This document shows, piece by piece, positions 7,555 to 13,251 of a stretch of DNA of 13,251 bases. The stretch lies in the NCBI GenBank assembly GCA_021161495.1, contig JAGHAO010000048.1:1-13251 (forward strand), written 5' to 3'. Source of the stretch: Caldisericaceae bacterium (lineage in GTDB: Bacteria > Caldisericota > Caldisericia > Caldisericales > Caldisericaceae). The notes under the pieces are model-generated. The model did no database searches. It was not told the DNA's origin and worked only from the letters and a program-made list of their open reading frames with translations. A program made the translations under genes and the position numbers. Position 1 is the first letter of the stretch, and the number at the start of each line of letters is the position of its first letter.

Positions 7555-7983
7555 TTACTTTTTCGAGTTTAGTTTGCTTGAGAAGTACGCATACATTGCA
7601 TCATAAAGGTAAAATTCCTTTTCAAGAGTTTCATAATCGTCTTTGCAGATCATTCGGTATCCGCGGGCGAGCTTATCAAGAAAAGCGGATTCAGGTGGTG
7701 CATCAGGAGCTTCAGTATCCGCACCGCTTACTATTTTTTGAATCTCTTTTACCGCGGGGTCTGTAATATTATATTTTTCCACAATTGCGTCAAAGGAGCA
7801 TTTGTTTCCGTGATGCCCTAACTCAACTCCCGGCAAATCAAACGGAATGCCCTCTTTGATTGTTTTCGGATCCGTATCGCGGGGAATAAAAATGAATTCC
7901 GCATCTTTATCAATAAATCTTTTGATAAGCCACGGGCATGCCACCCTGTCAACGTGTACGTGTTCCCTTGTTACCCATTTCAT
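7555..7983 (-). CDS. ChrB-like chromate-resistance domain protein, standalone
   Basis: This 142-residue soluble protein matches the Chrome_Resist/ChrB C-terminal family. The N-terminal signature VDRVACPWLIKRFID (residues 11-25, with D12, R13, C16 and W18) is characteristic, as is the second block ELGHHGNKCSFDAI (54-67). H57, H58 and C62 with C16 are candidate metal or oxyanion contacts. In characterised systems ChrB is a chromate-responsive regulator beside the transporter ChrA. Here only the C-terminal type of domain exists, and no ChrA is in the window. There is no signal peptide or membrane helix. The ATG at 7983 follows GGAGGTG. The gene has its own promoter and a likely terminator and so appears to be a single-gene unit. 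Family assignment is firm; a role in chromate resistance is not. Confidence 0.82.
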   Translation of the reverse strand: MKWVTREHVHVDRVACPWLIKRFIDKDAEFIFIPRDTDPKTIKEGIPFDLPGVELGHHGNKCSFDAIVEKYNITDPAVKEIQKIVSGADTEAPDAPPESAFLDKLARGYRMICKDDYETLEKEFYLYDAMYAYFSSKLNSKK

Positions 7984-8010
7984 AACCCACCTCCGTAAGT
8001 TTTATTTTTT

Positions 8011-8039
8011 ATATTACACCTTTTAATCCAATAAGTCAA
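8011..8039 (-). promoter_or_regulatory. Promoter of the ChrB-like gene
   Basis: On the - strand TTGACT (8034-8039) and TAATAT (8011-8016) are separated by exactly 17 bases. The -10 ends 27 bases before the start codon, with GGAGGTG between. This is a good housekeeping-type promoter. No operator palindrome is evident around it. Confidence 0.65.
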
Positions 8040-8225
8040 ATTGAGGATTATTGTTAGAAACTTTTATAATGTAAACGTAAATCTATTCGCCAACTTTGTC
8101 TGTGGTTTTTTTGTGATAGGGAAAAGAGAAAGTAAACCATCCGTTTTCCATTGCTTGAAGGAGATAAAAAATATTTCAATTAAACGGCCATCCGGGTTGG
8201 AAAAATACTGAAATAAACCTCTCGT
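8040..8225. other. Intergenic segment with no recognised content
   Basis: No open frame with a ribosome site was found. A + strand TTGAGG-18-TATAAT (8041-8070) resembles a promoter but has no gene after it. Confidence 0.4.
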
Positions 8226-8355
8226 TTACCACCCTGCGATGTTTCCTCCCTGTCACCCTTGGGCGTTTTTTGCGCTCTTTTCCTTGGCACGCATTACGCC
8301 AAGTGGATCTTCAATTCGAGGGAACACATTTCCCTCGAAACTCCTATTAAAATAC

Positions 8356-8407
8356 GAGATCCTGAAATAAATGCTTGCCTTCGGCAAGTAAAGGAGTGCA
8401 GGATGAC
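8356..8407 (+). repeat. 52-base double-hairpin repeat, copy 1
   Basis: An outer stem ATCCTG/CAGGAT (8359-8364 with 8399-8404) encloses an inner hairpin CTTGCC-TTC-GGCAAG (8374-8388). The ends are GAG and TGAC, as in the shorter palindromes. Copy 2 (8519-8570) has the same length and an inner stem CTCGCC/GGCGAG, in which a T-A pair has become C-G; its outer stem is broken on the left side (ATTCCG). Copy 3 (8694-8737) keeps the inner C-G form and loses the right end. A diverged reverse copy lies at 12665-12728. Confidence 0.8.
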
Positions 8408-8582
8408 TTTTTGTTTGTCGCCCTGAAATGTCCCTTGCCTCGTCACCCTGAAATGTATTAATTCAGGGTCTCGTTTTTAATTCCTTTGTCGAAGTGGATT
8501 TCCAAAGCGAAAAAAGACGAGATTCCGAAACAAGTGCTCGCCTTCGGCGAGGAAAGGAGTGCAGGATGACTTTTTAACCTCC

Positions 8583-8684
8583 GTCACCCTGAGATGTATT
8601 AACTCATGGTCTTCAAATCGAGGGGACACATTTCCCTCGAAATTCCTATTGAAAAGATGAGGTCCTGAAACGAGTTCAGCACGA
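8583..8684 (+). repeat. Composite of three palindromes, copy 2
   Basis: The layout is the same as at 3115-3222. CCCTGAG...CTCATGG (one stem mismatch) is followed by TCGAGGGGA/TTCCCTCGA (8618-8640) with the same loop, the linker AAATTCCTATTGAAAA, and then a GAG...CGAC unit holding CTGAA/TTCAG (8665-8669 with 8675-8679). Order and direction match copy 1. Confidence 0.75.
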
Positions 8685-8885
8685 CTGGTTTAAGATCCTG
8701 AAATAAATGCTCGCCTTCGGCGAGGAAAGGAGTGCAGGGCAGGGTTCAGTATGGCCGGTTTGAGAACCCGAAACAAAACTTAGAGAAATACGTCCCAAGA
8801 AAAAGAGTATAGTACAAGTACCTTTTCGTTATCATATCGAAATATAATCATAAGATCATTATTAGTCAAACAAAGATGTTAACAT

Positions 8886-9707
8886 TTACACCAAAGCGCT
8901 CATTCCGGAACGTTTTTCGGCAAAGATAACCGCTTTCCTGAAAAGAGCAATGCCGAGCGGGAGAAGGATTGCGGCAAAAAAGAACATAATAATCCCGGCA
9001 TTTCTTAAACTTATTCCCGAAGCAAGCCCGATTGCGGAGCGTACCGTGGAAATCATATAATAGTGAGGGAAAATTTTTCCTATCCACCGCATATAAACGG
9101 GGAAAAGGGTAAGTGGGTAATAGACTCCGGAAAAGAGCCTCACGAGCGTGGAGACGCTCCAGCTTACCGGCTCCCTTCCTTGTTTTACTTCAAGGAAAAA
9201 GAAGGTGGAAGCCCCTATCAGGGAAATCCCGAAAATTGCCGTTATAAACAACAGGTAAATGATAATAAAAGAAATGAGCTTTGAGAATTCTATTGCCGGA
9301 GCTTTAAGAAGAGGCCAAACAAGGAGCAAAATCGAAATTTGTATCAACCCGTTAAATAGAAAAGTGTAAAGGAAATTACCCGAAACAAGCGCAAACACCC
9401 CGAAATCCGAAGTGTCGTAAACTTCAAGCCTCTTTTCCCAGAACGCTTTCGAGAGCGTGTTGAACGGTTCTTTCATAAGTTTGTCCGCGTTCTGGAAAAT
9501 GATAACTCCTATGAGCATATATCCCACATAGTTGCCTATCGCTCCCTTTACGCTGCTTGAAGTTTTTTGAACGAACAATGCGACAAATAACCAAATGCCT
9601 ACATTCACGTATTCCCTTATTATATCCGTGACGAATCCCGTAGGATAAAGCAGAGATGCGCGGAACCTGAGTTTCATAAAGGAAAAAACGGATTTTATCC
9701 TGTTCAT
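8886..9707 (-). CDS. ABC-2 type exporter permease (second of pair)
   Basis: This 273-residue integral membrane protein has about six hydrophobic segments and lies last in the four-gene operon. Residues around 185-230 carry the ABC-2 pattern: EVKQGREPVSW, then a YYPL-x3-P turn and a final amphipathic stretch before the last helices. The first permease of the operon has the matching block (GTEPVKF, YFYPISVLP, PHTYALDALRR), so the two are paralogues. It starts at ATG 9707 inside the stop of the upstream ATPase (ATGA overlap, 4 bases), with GGAGGG just upstream. It should form half of the transmembrane pathway with the first permease. The substrate is unknown; DrrB-like drug exporters and lipid or polysaccharide exporters share this fold. 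No terminator is evident after the stop. Confidence 0.85.
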   Translation of the reverse strand: MNRIKSVFSFMKLRFRASLLYPTGFVTDIIREYVNVGIWLFVALFVQKTSSSVKGAIGNYVGYMLIGVIIFQNADKLMKEPFNTLSKAFWEKRLEVYDTSDFGVFALVSGNFLYTFLFNGLIQISILLLVWPLLKAPAIEFSKLISFIIIYLLFITAIFGISLIGASTFFFLEVKQGREPVSWSVSTLVRLFSGVYYPLTLFPVYMRWIGKIFPHYYMISTVRSAIGLASGISLRNAGIIMFFFAAILLPLGIALFRKAVIFAEKRSGMSALV

Positions 9708-10639
9708 TTTGCCCTCCCTGTAAGTGTGAGGAATGTTTCCTCAAGTGTGGGCGAACTGCTTGCAACTTCTGAAATTTCGATATTTTCATTTACGAACTTA
9801 TGCAGTATTTCATTCATCGCATCGCTGAATATCGGAACGGTAAAGCGAAAAACTCCGTTTTCGTAAACGGCTCTGAACTCCGCAAAATGCGAAATGATTT
9901 TGTCCGCTTTTTCCGGGCTTGCTTTTGCCCTTATTTCTATTTTTTCCGTTGCGCTGATTCTTCTGCGCAGGTTCTCTATGCTGTCCGTCGCAAGCATATT
10001 CCCCTTTTCCAAAATCATTACCCTGTCGGAAAGTTCTTCCGCTTCGTCAAAATAATGGGTTGTAAGGAGAATTGTTGTGCGGAATTCTTTTCTTATGTCC
10101 CTTATGAATTTTCTCAAAGAGAATTTTGATTCCACATCGAGCTTCACGGTGGGTTCGTCGAGGAGCAAAAGCGGGTGGCGGACAAGAATAGCACGCCCTA
10201 TTCCCAATTTCTGGCGCATTCCGGCGCTGATTTCCATTGCCCACCTGTTTCGCACATTGTATAAACCTAAAATTTCGAGAGTTTCTTTTACGCGTCTTTT
10301 TGCCTCCGCATCGTCCAATCCGTAAACAACAGCCCAGAACAAAAGGTTTTCCTCTACCGTAAGTGTAGGATCCACTCCCACATCAACGGTGGGCGCGACA
10401 AGGCTCACATTTGCCCTGATTTTTTCGGATTCTTTCAAAAGGTCGTATCCTAACACAGTGCCGTTACCGGAATCAGGCAAAAGCAATGTGCAGATGATTT
10501 TTATAAGAGTTGTTTTCCCTGCTCCGTTCTTCCCCAAAACGGTGAAAATTTCGCCTTCGTTTATGGAAACACTTATGTTGTTTAATGCAGTCTCTCCGCC
10601 GAACTTTTTTGTGATTCCGTTTAAATTTACAATGCTCAT
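9704..10639 (-). CDS. ABC exporter ATPase (second of pair)
   Basis: This 311-residue cytoplasmic nucleotide-binding subunit is of the DrrA/CcmA type. Walker A is GKNGAGKT (36-43), the ABC signature ISAGM (137-141), Walker B LLLLDE (157-162) and the switch histidine H195 in LLTTHYFDEAEE. Where most relatives have the Q-loop glutamine (as in GYVPQ), this one reads SLVAPTVDVG, so the glutamine is missing. A ~100-residue C-terminal extension follows the ATPase core, as in DrrA. The ATG at 10639 overlaps the preceding permease stop by 4 bases (ATGA) and has GAGG at five bases; a GTG two codons earlier is less likely. It presumably pairs with the other ATPase or its own copy to drive export. Confidence 0.92.
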   Translation of the reverse strand: MSIVNLNGITKKFGGETALNNISVSINEGEIFTVLGKNGAGKTTLIKIICTLLLPDSGNGTVLGYDLLKESEKIRANVSLVAPTVDVGVDPTLTVEENLLFWAVVYGLDDAEAKRRVKETLEILGLYNVRNRWAMEISAGMRQKLGIGRAILVRHPLLLLDEPTVKLDVESKFSLRKFIRDIRKEFRTTILLTTHYFDEAEELSDRVMILEKGNMLATDSIENLRRRISATEKIEIRAKASPEKADKIISHFAEFRAVYENGVFRFTVPIFSDAMNEILHKFVNENIEISEVASSSPTLEETFLTLTGRAK

Positions 10640-11508
10640 TGCCACCTCGTCAAAGTTCCGTTTCTCCTCGCTCTTTCTATGCCCAACGCATAAAGGTAAA
10701 ATCCTAAGAAAAGGAAAACCACAGACATCGCAAGCAGAATTACGAGGTCGGAGAAAATCGGGGAAACATGCCAGATTTTTTGTATGGGAAGCACGGGAAT
10801 GTTCGGATTTCCTCCCGGTATCATAAGCCTCCTCAACGCATCAAGCGCATATGTGTGGGGCAAAACGGAAGAAACAAGTTGCAGCGAATACGGAAGCACG
10901 GATATCGGGTAGAAATATCCTGCGGCAAGTGCGATAATTATATCCTGGAATATAAATTTCACAGGCTCTGTTCCCACCTTCAAGTTAAGCAAAAAGAACG
11001 AACTTGCGCTTATCATTCCTATTCCGAACGTGGAAATTCCGAGCAGGATTACAATTAAAAGAATCGTGAAAGGCTGCATAAACCTGAACGCTGCCCCGAA
11101 AAAGAGAGTGCCGAACAGGAAGGCGAGTAAGACCCGGGGGTAATCATCCAGCACGGAGCGGTACATTATCCCGATTACGGGTGTGACTAAAGAAAGCGGG
11201 CTCAAAAGGTACAGATCCATTGTGCCGTTCCAGTAAATCCTCGCAACTCTGTCGTAAGGGTCTCCCAAATTCGTGTAAGAAATATAGTAGGCGGAGAGCC
11301 CCAATACGACAAAAGACACGTAATTGTTCCCGTAAGGTGCAATGTTTGCATGCTTTCCCATAAGAAGGCTCAGCATAAAAAACAAAGCGGAATTTATGAA
11401 AACGTCCAGAATCCATGTTACAATGTTTACTTTATATGAAGTCCAGATGACGTATTCTCTTTTTGCAAACGCAATTACGGAGCGCAATTGAACGATGAAA
11501 TTACGCAT
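10636..11508 (-). CDS. ABC-2 type exporter permease (first of pair)
   Basis: This 290-residue membrane protein has about six helices. The N-terminal cytoplasmic segment (FAKREYVIWTSYKVN) leads into the first helix, as in ABC-2 permeases. The C-terminal half has GTEPVKF followed by GYFYPISVLP and LPHTYALDALRR, the conserved ABC-2 block. The start ATG at 11508 overlaps the end of the first ATPase gene by eight bases (ATGCGTAA), with AGGGTGA before it, so translation is coupled. It is paralogous to the permease at 8886-9707, and the two probably form the transmembrane heterodimer. No substrate clue is visible. Confidence 0.87.
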   Translation of the reverse strand: MRNFIVQLRSVIAFAKREYVIWTSYKVNIVTWILDVFINSALFFMLSLLMGKHANIAPYGNNYVSFVVLGLSAYYISYTNLGDPYDRVARIYWNGTMDLYLLSPLSLVTPVIGIMYRSVLDDYPRVLLAFLFGTLFFGAAFRFMQPFTILLIVILLGISTFGIGMISASSFFLLNLKVGTEPVKFIFQDIIIALAAGYFYPISVLPYSLQLVSSVLPHTYALDALRRLMIPGGNPNIPVLPIQKIWHVSPIFSDLVILLAMSVVFLFLGFYLYALGIERARRNGTLTRWQ

Positions 11509-12526
11509 ATTTCACCCTGTAAAGGTAAGCATCTTTCAAACTCATCCTGTCTTTTCTCATATTAAATATTTTCACGTTGTGCTTCAGCAGGATTTTTACG
11601 AGTCCGTTTACCATTCCTCTTTTCACGAGCAGCCTAACCTTGAAAACTCTGTCCAATTCTATAAGTTCTTTCGGAATATCGCCTTCGATTATGCCTTTTC
11701 GGGAAAGTTCTTTGCGGATTTCATCGTCAAATTTACTCAATTGGAGTTCGTAAGGAATTGCGTTTTTCTCCCTCAAAAGTTCTTCTGCGGTTCCTATGCC
11801 AATTGTTTTCCCTTTTTTCAAAAGGAGTGCACGCGGATTGTAAATATCAAGATCCGTAAATTCGTGAGAAGATATGAGAATTGTTTTCCCTTTTTTCGCC
11901 TCCGATTTTACGAGTTCGGAGAGTTGATGTCTTTTTTCCACGTCGAGGCTCACCCCGGGCTCATCGAGGTAAACGATGGGCCTGTCGATTACGAATCCGC
12001 GTATCACGGCGACTATTTGCCTCATTCCGGCGGAAAGTTCCGGAATTTTCTTGTCGAAAAAGTCTATTCCGAAAAATTCGCCCAACTCTTTTGTTCTTTT
12101 CTTGGCGTTTTCTTCCCTTACTCCGGACAGAATTGCGTATTGCAGGATGTTTTCCATTACCGTAAATTGCCACTCCAACGCCATCCAGAAAGATGCGGAC
12201 ACAAAAGAAACATTTCCTTTAAGTTTGTTGTGCTCTTTTACAATGTCCTTTCCTAAGACGGTTCCGGCACCGCTCGTGGGATAAAGAAGCCCGGAGAGGA
12301 TTTTCATAAGTGTTGTTTTCCCCGCTCCGTTCGGCCCGAGAACGGCAAAAATTTCCCCCCTGTTTACCGAAAAACTCACGTCCGTAAGTGCGTAGACCTC
12401 ATTCTCTTTTATTCTGCGGAGCCTCATTATATTTGCGACCCACAGACCCGGCCCCCTTTCCTTTTTTCTCAAAGGGAACGGATTGAAAACTTTTTTCAAA
12501 TGAGAAACGTCTACCGCACTGTCCAT
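11501..12526 (-). CDS. ABC exporter ATPase (first of pair), leaderless start
   Basis: This 341-residue nucleotide-binding subunit is the first gene of the operon. Walker A is GPNGAGKT (64-71), the signature LSAGM (164-168), Walker B IVYLDE (184-189) and the switch histidine H221. A ~25-residue insertion (about 18-43) separates the first strand from the core, as in some ABC-2 ATPases linked to large-lipid or unknown export. The Q-loop position reads SFVSASFW, without glutamine. The open frame extends 48 codons further upstream to 12670. That extension has no ribosome site and runs into repeat cluster C. The ATG at 12526 is chosen because TATAAT lies 6 bases before it, so the message would begin at the start codon. 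The C-terminal ~100 residues are an accessory domain. Confidence 0.9.
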   Translation of the reverse strand: MDSAVDVSHLKKVFNPFPLRKKERGPGLWVANIMRLRRIKENEVYALTDVSFSVNRGEIFAVLGPNGAGKTTLMKILSGLLYPTSGAGTVLGKDIVKEHNKLKGNVSFVSASFWMALEWQFTVMENILQYAILSGVREENAKKRTKELGEFFGIDFFDKKIPELSAGMRQIVAVIRGFVIDRPIVYLDEPGVSLDVEKRHQLSELVKSEAKKGKTILISSHEFTDLDIYNPRALLLKKGKTIGIGTAEELLREKNAIPYELQLSKFDDEIRKELSRKGIIEGDIPKELIELDRVFKVRLLVKRGMVNGLVKILLKHNVKIFNMRKDRMSLKDAYLYRVKYA

Positions 12527-12532
12527 AGTCTG

Positions 12533-12560
12533 ATTATACGAAAAACAGAGCGTTTTTAAA
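12533..12560 (-). promoter_or_regulatory. Promoter of the ABC operon, giving a leaderless message
   Basis: On the - strand TATAAT (12533-12538) lies 16 bases after TTTAAA (12555-12560) and 6 bases before the first ATG. No Shine-Dalgarno sequence fits between. An inverted repeat AAAAAC-AGAGC-GTTTTT (12541-12557) sits in the spacer and could be an operator, though A/T-rich stems arise easily by chance. Confidence 0.6.
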
Positions 12561-12664
12561 AGTTGTAAAATAACATTCTTTACGCTTCGCTTTATACGGT
12601 ATAACATTTTTGTCAGAGAGATACGTTTGTCCGGAAATTTCGAGAACCTGTTTTGAAATCTTAT

Positions 12665-13130
12665 CATCATCCCGAACTGTGTCCTGCACTCGTTCCCTCG
12701 TCGAAGGCAAGCACTTTTTTCAGGATCTCAAAGCAGTTATGCTGAACTTGTTTCAGAGTCTCGTATTTTTATGCTTTTGGAATGCACTTTGGTAAAAAAT
12801 TAAAACAGACCCTGAATAAAGACATTTCAGGGCAACAAAAGCGGGGAACATTTCAGGGCGACAACAAAAAGTCACTCTGAATTTATTTCAGAGTCTCTCT
12901 CACTTTGCTTTTGGAATACACTTTGATAGAGGAATTAAAAACGAGACCCTGAATTAATACATTTCAGGGTGACGGGGGCAGGGACATCTCAGGGTAACAA
13001 GAGCGGGGTTATTTCAGAGTGACAGGGAGGAGTATTTCAAGGCGACAAAAAATATTCCGGAGCGACGGAAAAAATGAAACTCTGCGTTAATACGCCTTAG
13101 GCAACAAAACAGAAACGCCTCAGAATAACA
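12665..13130. repeat. Palindromic repeat cluster C
   Basis: The divergent gap 12527-13201 is mostly repeats. A diverged reverse copy of the 52-base double hairpin spans 12665-12728. Palindromes lie at 12739-12763, 12871-12897 (GTC...CTC) and 12943-12973 (GAG...GAC). Half-units of the form YATTTCAGGGYGAC have their CA at 12828, 12854, 12965, 12990, 13015 and 13038, about 25 bases apart. Weaker ones follow to about 13130. These run opposite to those in clusters A and B. Spacers between half-units are only ~10 bases and purine-rich. No coding sequence was found here. Confidence 0.85.
12907..12973 (-). repeat. 67-base repeat, inverted copy of 8442-8508
   Basis: Read on the - strand, the first 31 bases (a palindrome with CCCTGAA/TTCAGGG arms) are identical to 8442-8472. 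The following 36-base tail (TCGTTTTTAATTCCT..., ending in CC-AAA-GC) differs at only a few positions. A third, more diverged 64-base copy lies at 12773-12836 in the same direction as this one. The tail shows that the mobile or duplicated unit is longer than the palindrome alone. Confidence 0.8.
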
Positions 13131-13163
13131 AAACACAAATAAAAGAGAAAAATTAAACACGGT

Positions 13164-13191
13164 TTGTAAAAACCGCGAAATTTTTTATAAT
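13164..13191 (+). promoter_or_regulatory. Promoter of the 3'-terminal gene
   Basis: TTGTAA (13164-13169) and a perfect TATAAT (13186-13191) are separated by 16 bases. The ATG is 10 bases after the -10, leaving at most a few bases of leader and no ribosome site. A short hairpin, CGGTTT/AAACCG (13160-13175), overlaps the -35. Confidence 0.55.
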
Positions 13192-13201
13192 CAAACTTAA
13201 T

Positions 13202-13251
13202 ATGAAAAGAGTGTTGAAATGCGTAAGATGCGGAAAAGAATACCCCATAGA
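13202..13251 (+). CDS. Start of a threonine synthase-like protein (partial)
   Basis: Only 16 complete codons are in the window, giving MKRVLKCVRCGKEYPI. The C-x2-C-G-K-E-Y pattern is the N-terminal half of a zinc ribbon as found at the start of many bacterial and archaeal threonine synthases (pyridoxal-phosphate enzymes converting O-phosphohomoserine to threonine). Other zinc-ribbon proteins could begin the same way, so this is a suggestion. The gene is divergent from the ABC operon across repeat cluster C. A -10 box 10 bases upstream and the lack of a ribosome site suggest leaderless or near-leaderless translation. Confidence 0.5.
   Translation, partial: MKRVLKCVRCGKEYPI

Larger units (their letters stand above)
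8226..8740. repeat. Palindromic repeat cluster B
   Basis: This is the richest of the three clusters and fills the gap between the ChrB-like gene and the ABC operon. Half-units GTCRCCCTGAAATGT have their core at 8235, 8259, 8424 and 8449, spaced 24-25 bases within pairs. Full palindromes are 8442-8472 and 8583-8612 (GTC...CTC direction), and 8356-8407, 8519-8570, 8659-8684 and 8694-8737 (GAG...TGAC direction). TCGAGGGAA-type palindromes lie at 8316-8338 and 8618-8640. No gene is seen between 7984 and 8885. The 115 bases after the cluster, up to the last ABC gene, contain nothing recognisable and no clear terminator. Confidence 0.85.

Noticed and set aside
8041..8070. A + strand promoter (TTGAGG-18-TATAAT)
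   Set aside because: No open frame or RNA-like structure follows it before repeat cluster B, and the region is AT-rich enough for a chance match.
10389..10826. A 145-codon + strand open frame
   Set aside because: It is antisense across the permease/ATPase junction of the ABC operon and has no recognisable content or ribosome site.
11495..12256. A 253-codon open frame on the + strand
   Set aside because: It lies wholly antisense to the first ABC ATPase, whose motifs are complete. The translation is low-quality and rich in Phe, Arg and Tyr, with no domain.
12527..12670. A 48-residue N-terminal extension of the first ABC ATPase
   Set aside because: None of its start codons has a ribosome site, it contains the promoter of the gene, and its far end is repeat sequence.
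12822..13130. Regular repeats suggesting a CRISPR array
   Set aside because: The conserved part is only ~14 bases, the intervals ~10 bases, the repeats are degenerate and of both orientations across clusters, and no cas gene is present.

Overview
The window is bacterial, low-GC and densely coded. It holds nine complete protein genes, the first 50 bases of a tenth, and three intergenic clusters of short palindromic repeats. No rRNA, tRNA, transposase or CRISPR array was seen. The organism cannot be named from the sequence. The AT-rich coding, Shine-Dalgarno starts, leaderless-looking promoters and a GerMN lipoprotein would fit an anaerobic, possibly thermophilic low-GC lineage (Caldisericum-like is a guess).

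Left block (1-2801, + strand): an iron-dependent alcohol dehydrogenase, a Gmad2/GerMN-domain lipoprotein 30 bases behind it, and a four-helix membrane protein of unknown function after a 327-base gap that holds no convincing gene.

Repeat cluster A (about 2930-3265) leads into a promoter and a 1046-residue single-chain restriction-modification enzyme of the Type ISP/IIG kind (+ strand, 3368-6508). It converges, with only 14 bases between stop codons, on ammonia-dependent NAD+ synthetase (nadE, - strand). Upstream of nadE lies a lone ChrB-like chromate-resistance domain protein (- strand) with its own promoter and a probable terminator.

Repeat cluster B (about 8226-8740) separates this block from a four-gene - strand operon (12526 down to 8886), read ATPase, permease, ATPase, permease. 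All three junctions are 4-8 base overlaps, so the genes are translationally coupled. The proteins form two paralogous ABC-2 exporter pairs, probably one heteromeric exporter of unknown substrate. The first gene appears to be leaderless.

Repeat cluster C (about 12665-13130) fills the divergent region between that operon and a + strand gene entering at 13202. Its first 16 codons look like the zinc-ribbon start of a threonine synthase.

The most distinctive element is the repeat family. It consists of palindromes with conserved outer ends (GAG...TGAC) whose stems change sequence in step, ~25-base half-unit arrays, and a ~105-base composite of three palindromes. They lie only between genes and bracket the gene blocks. 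They resemble REP/BIME-type elements, but no mobilising enzyme is present here.
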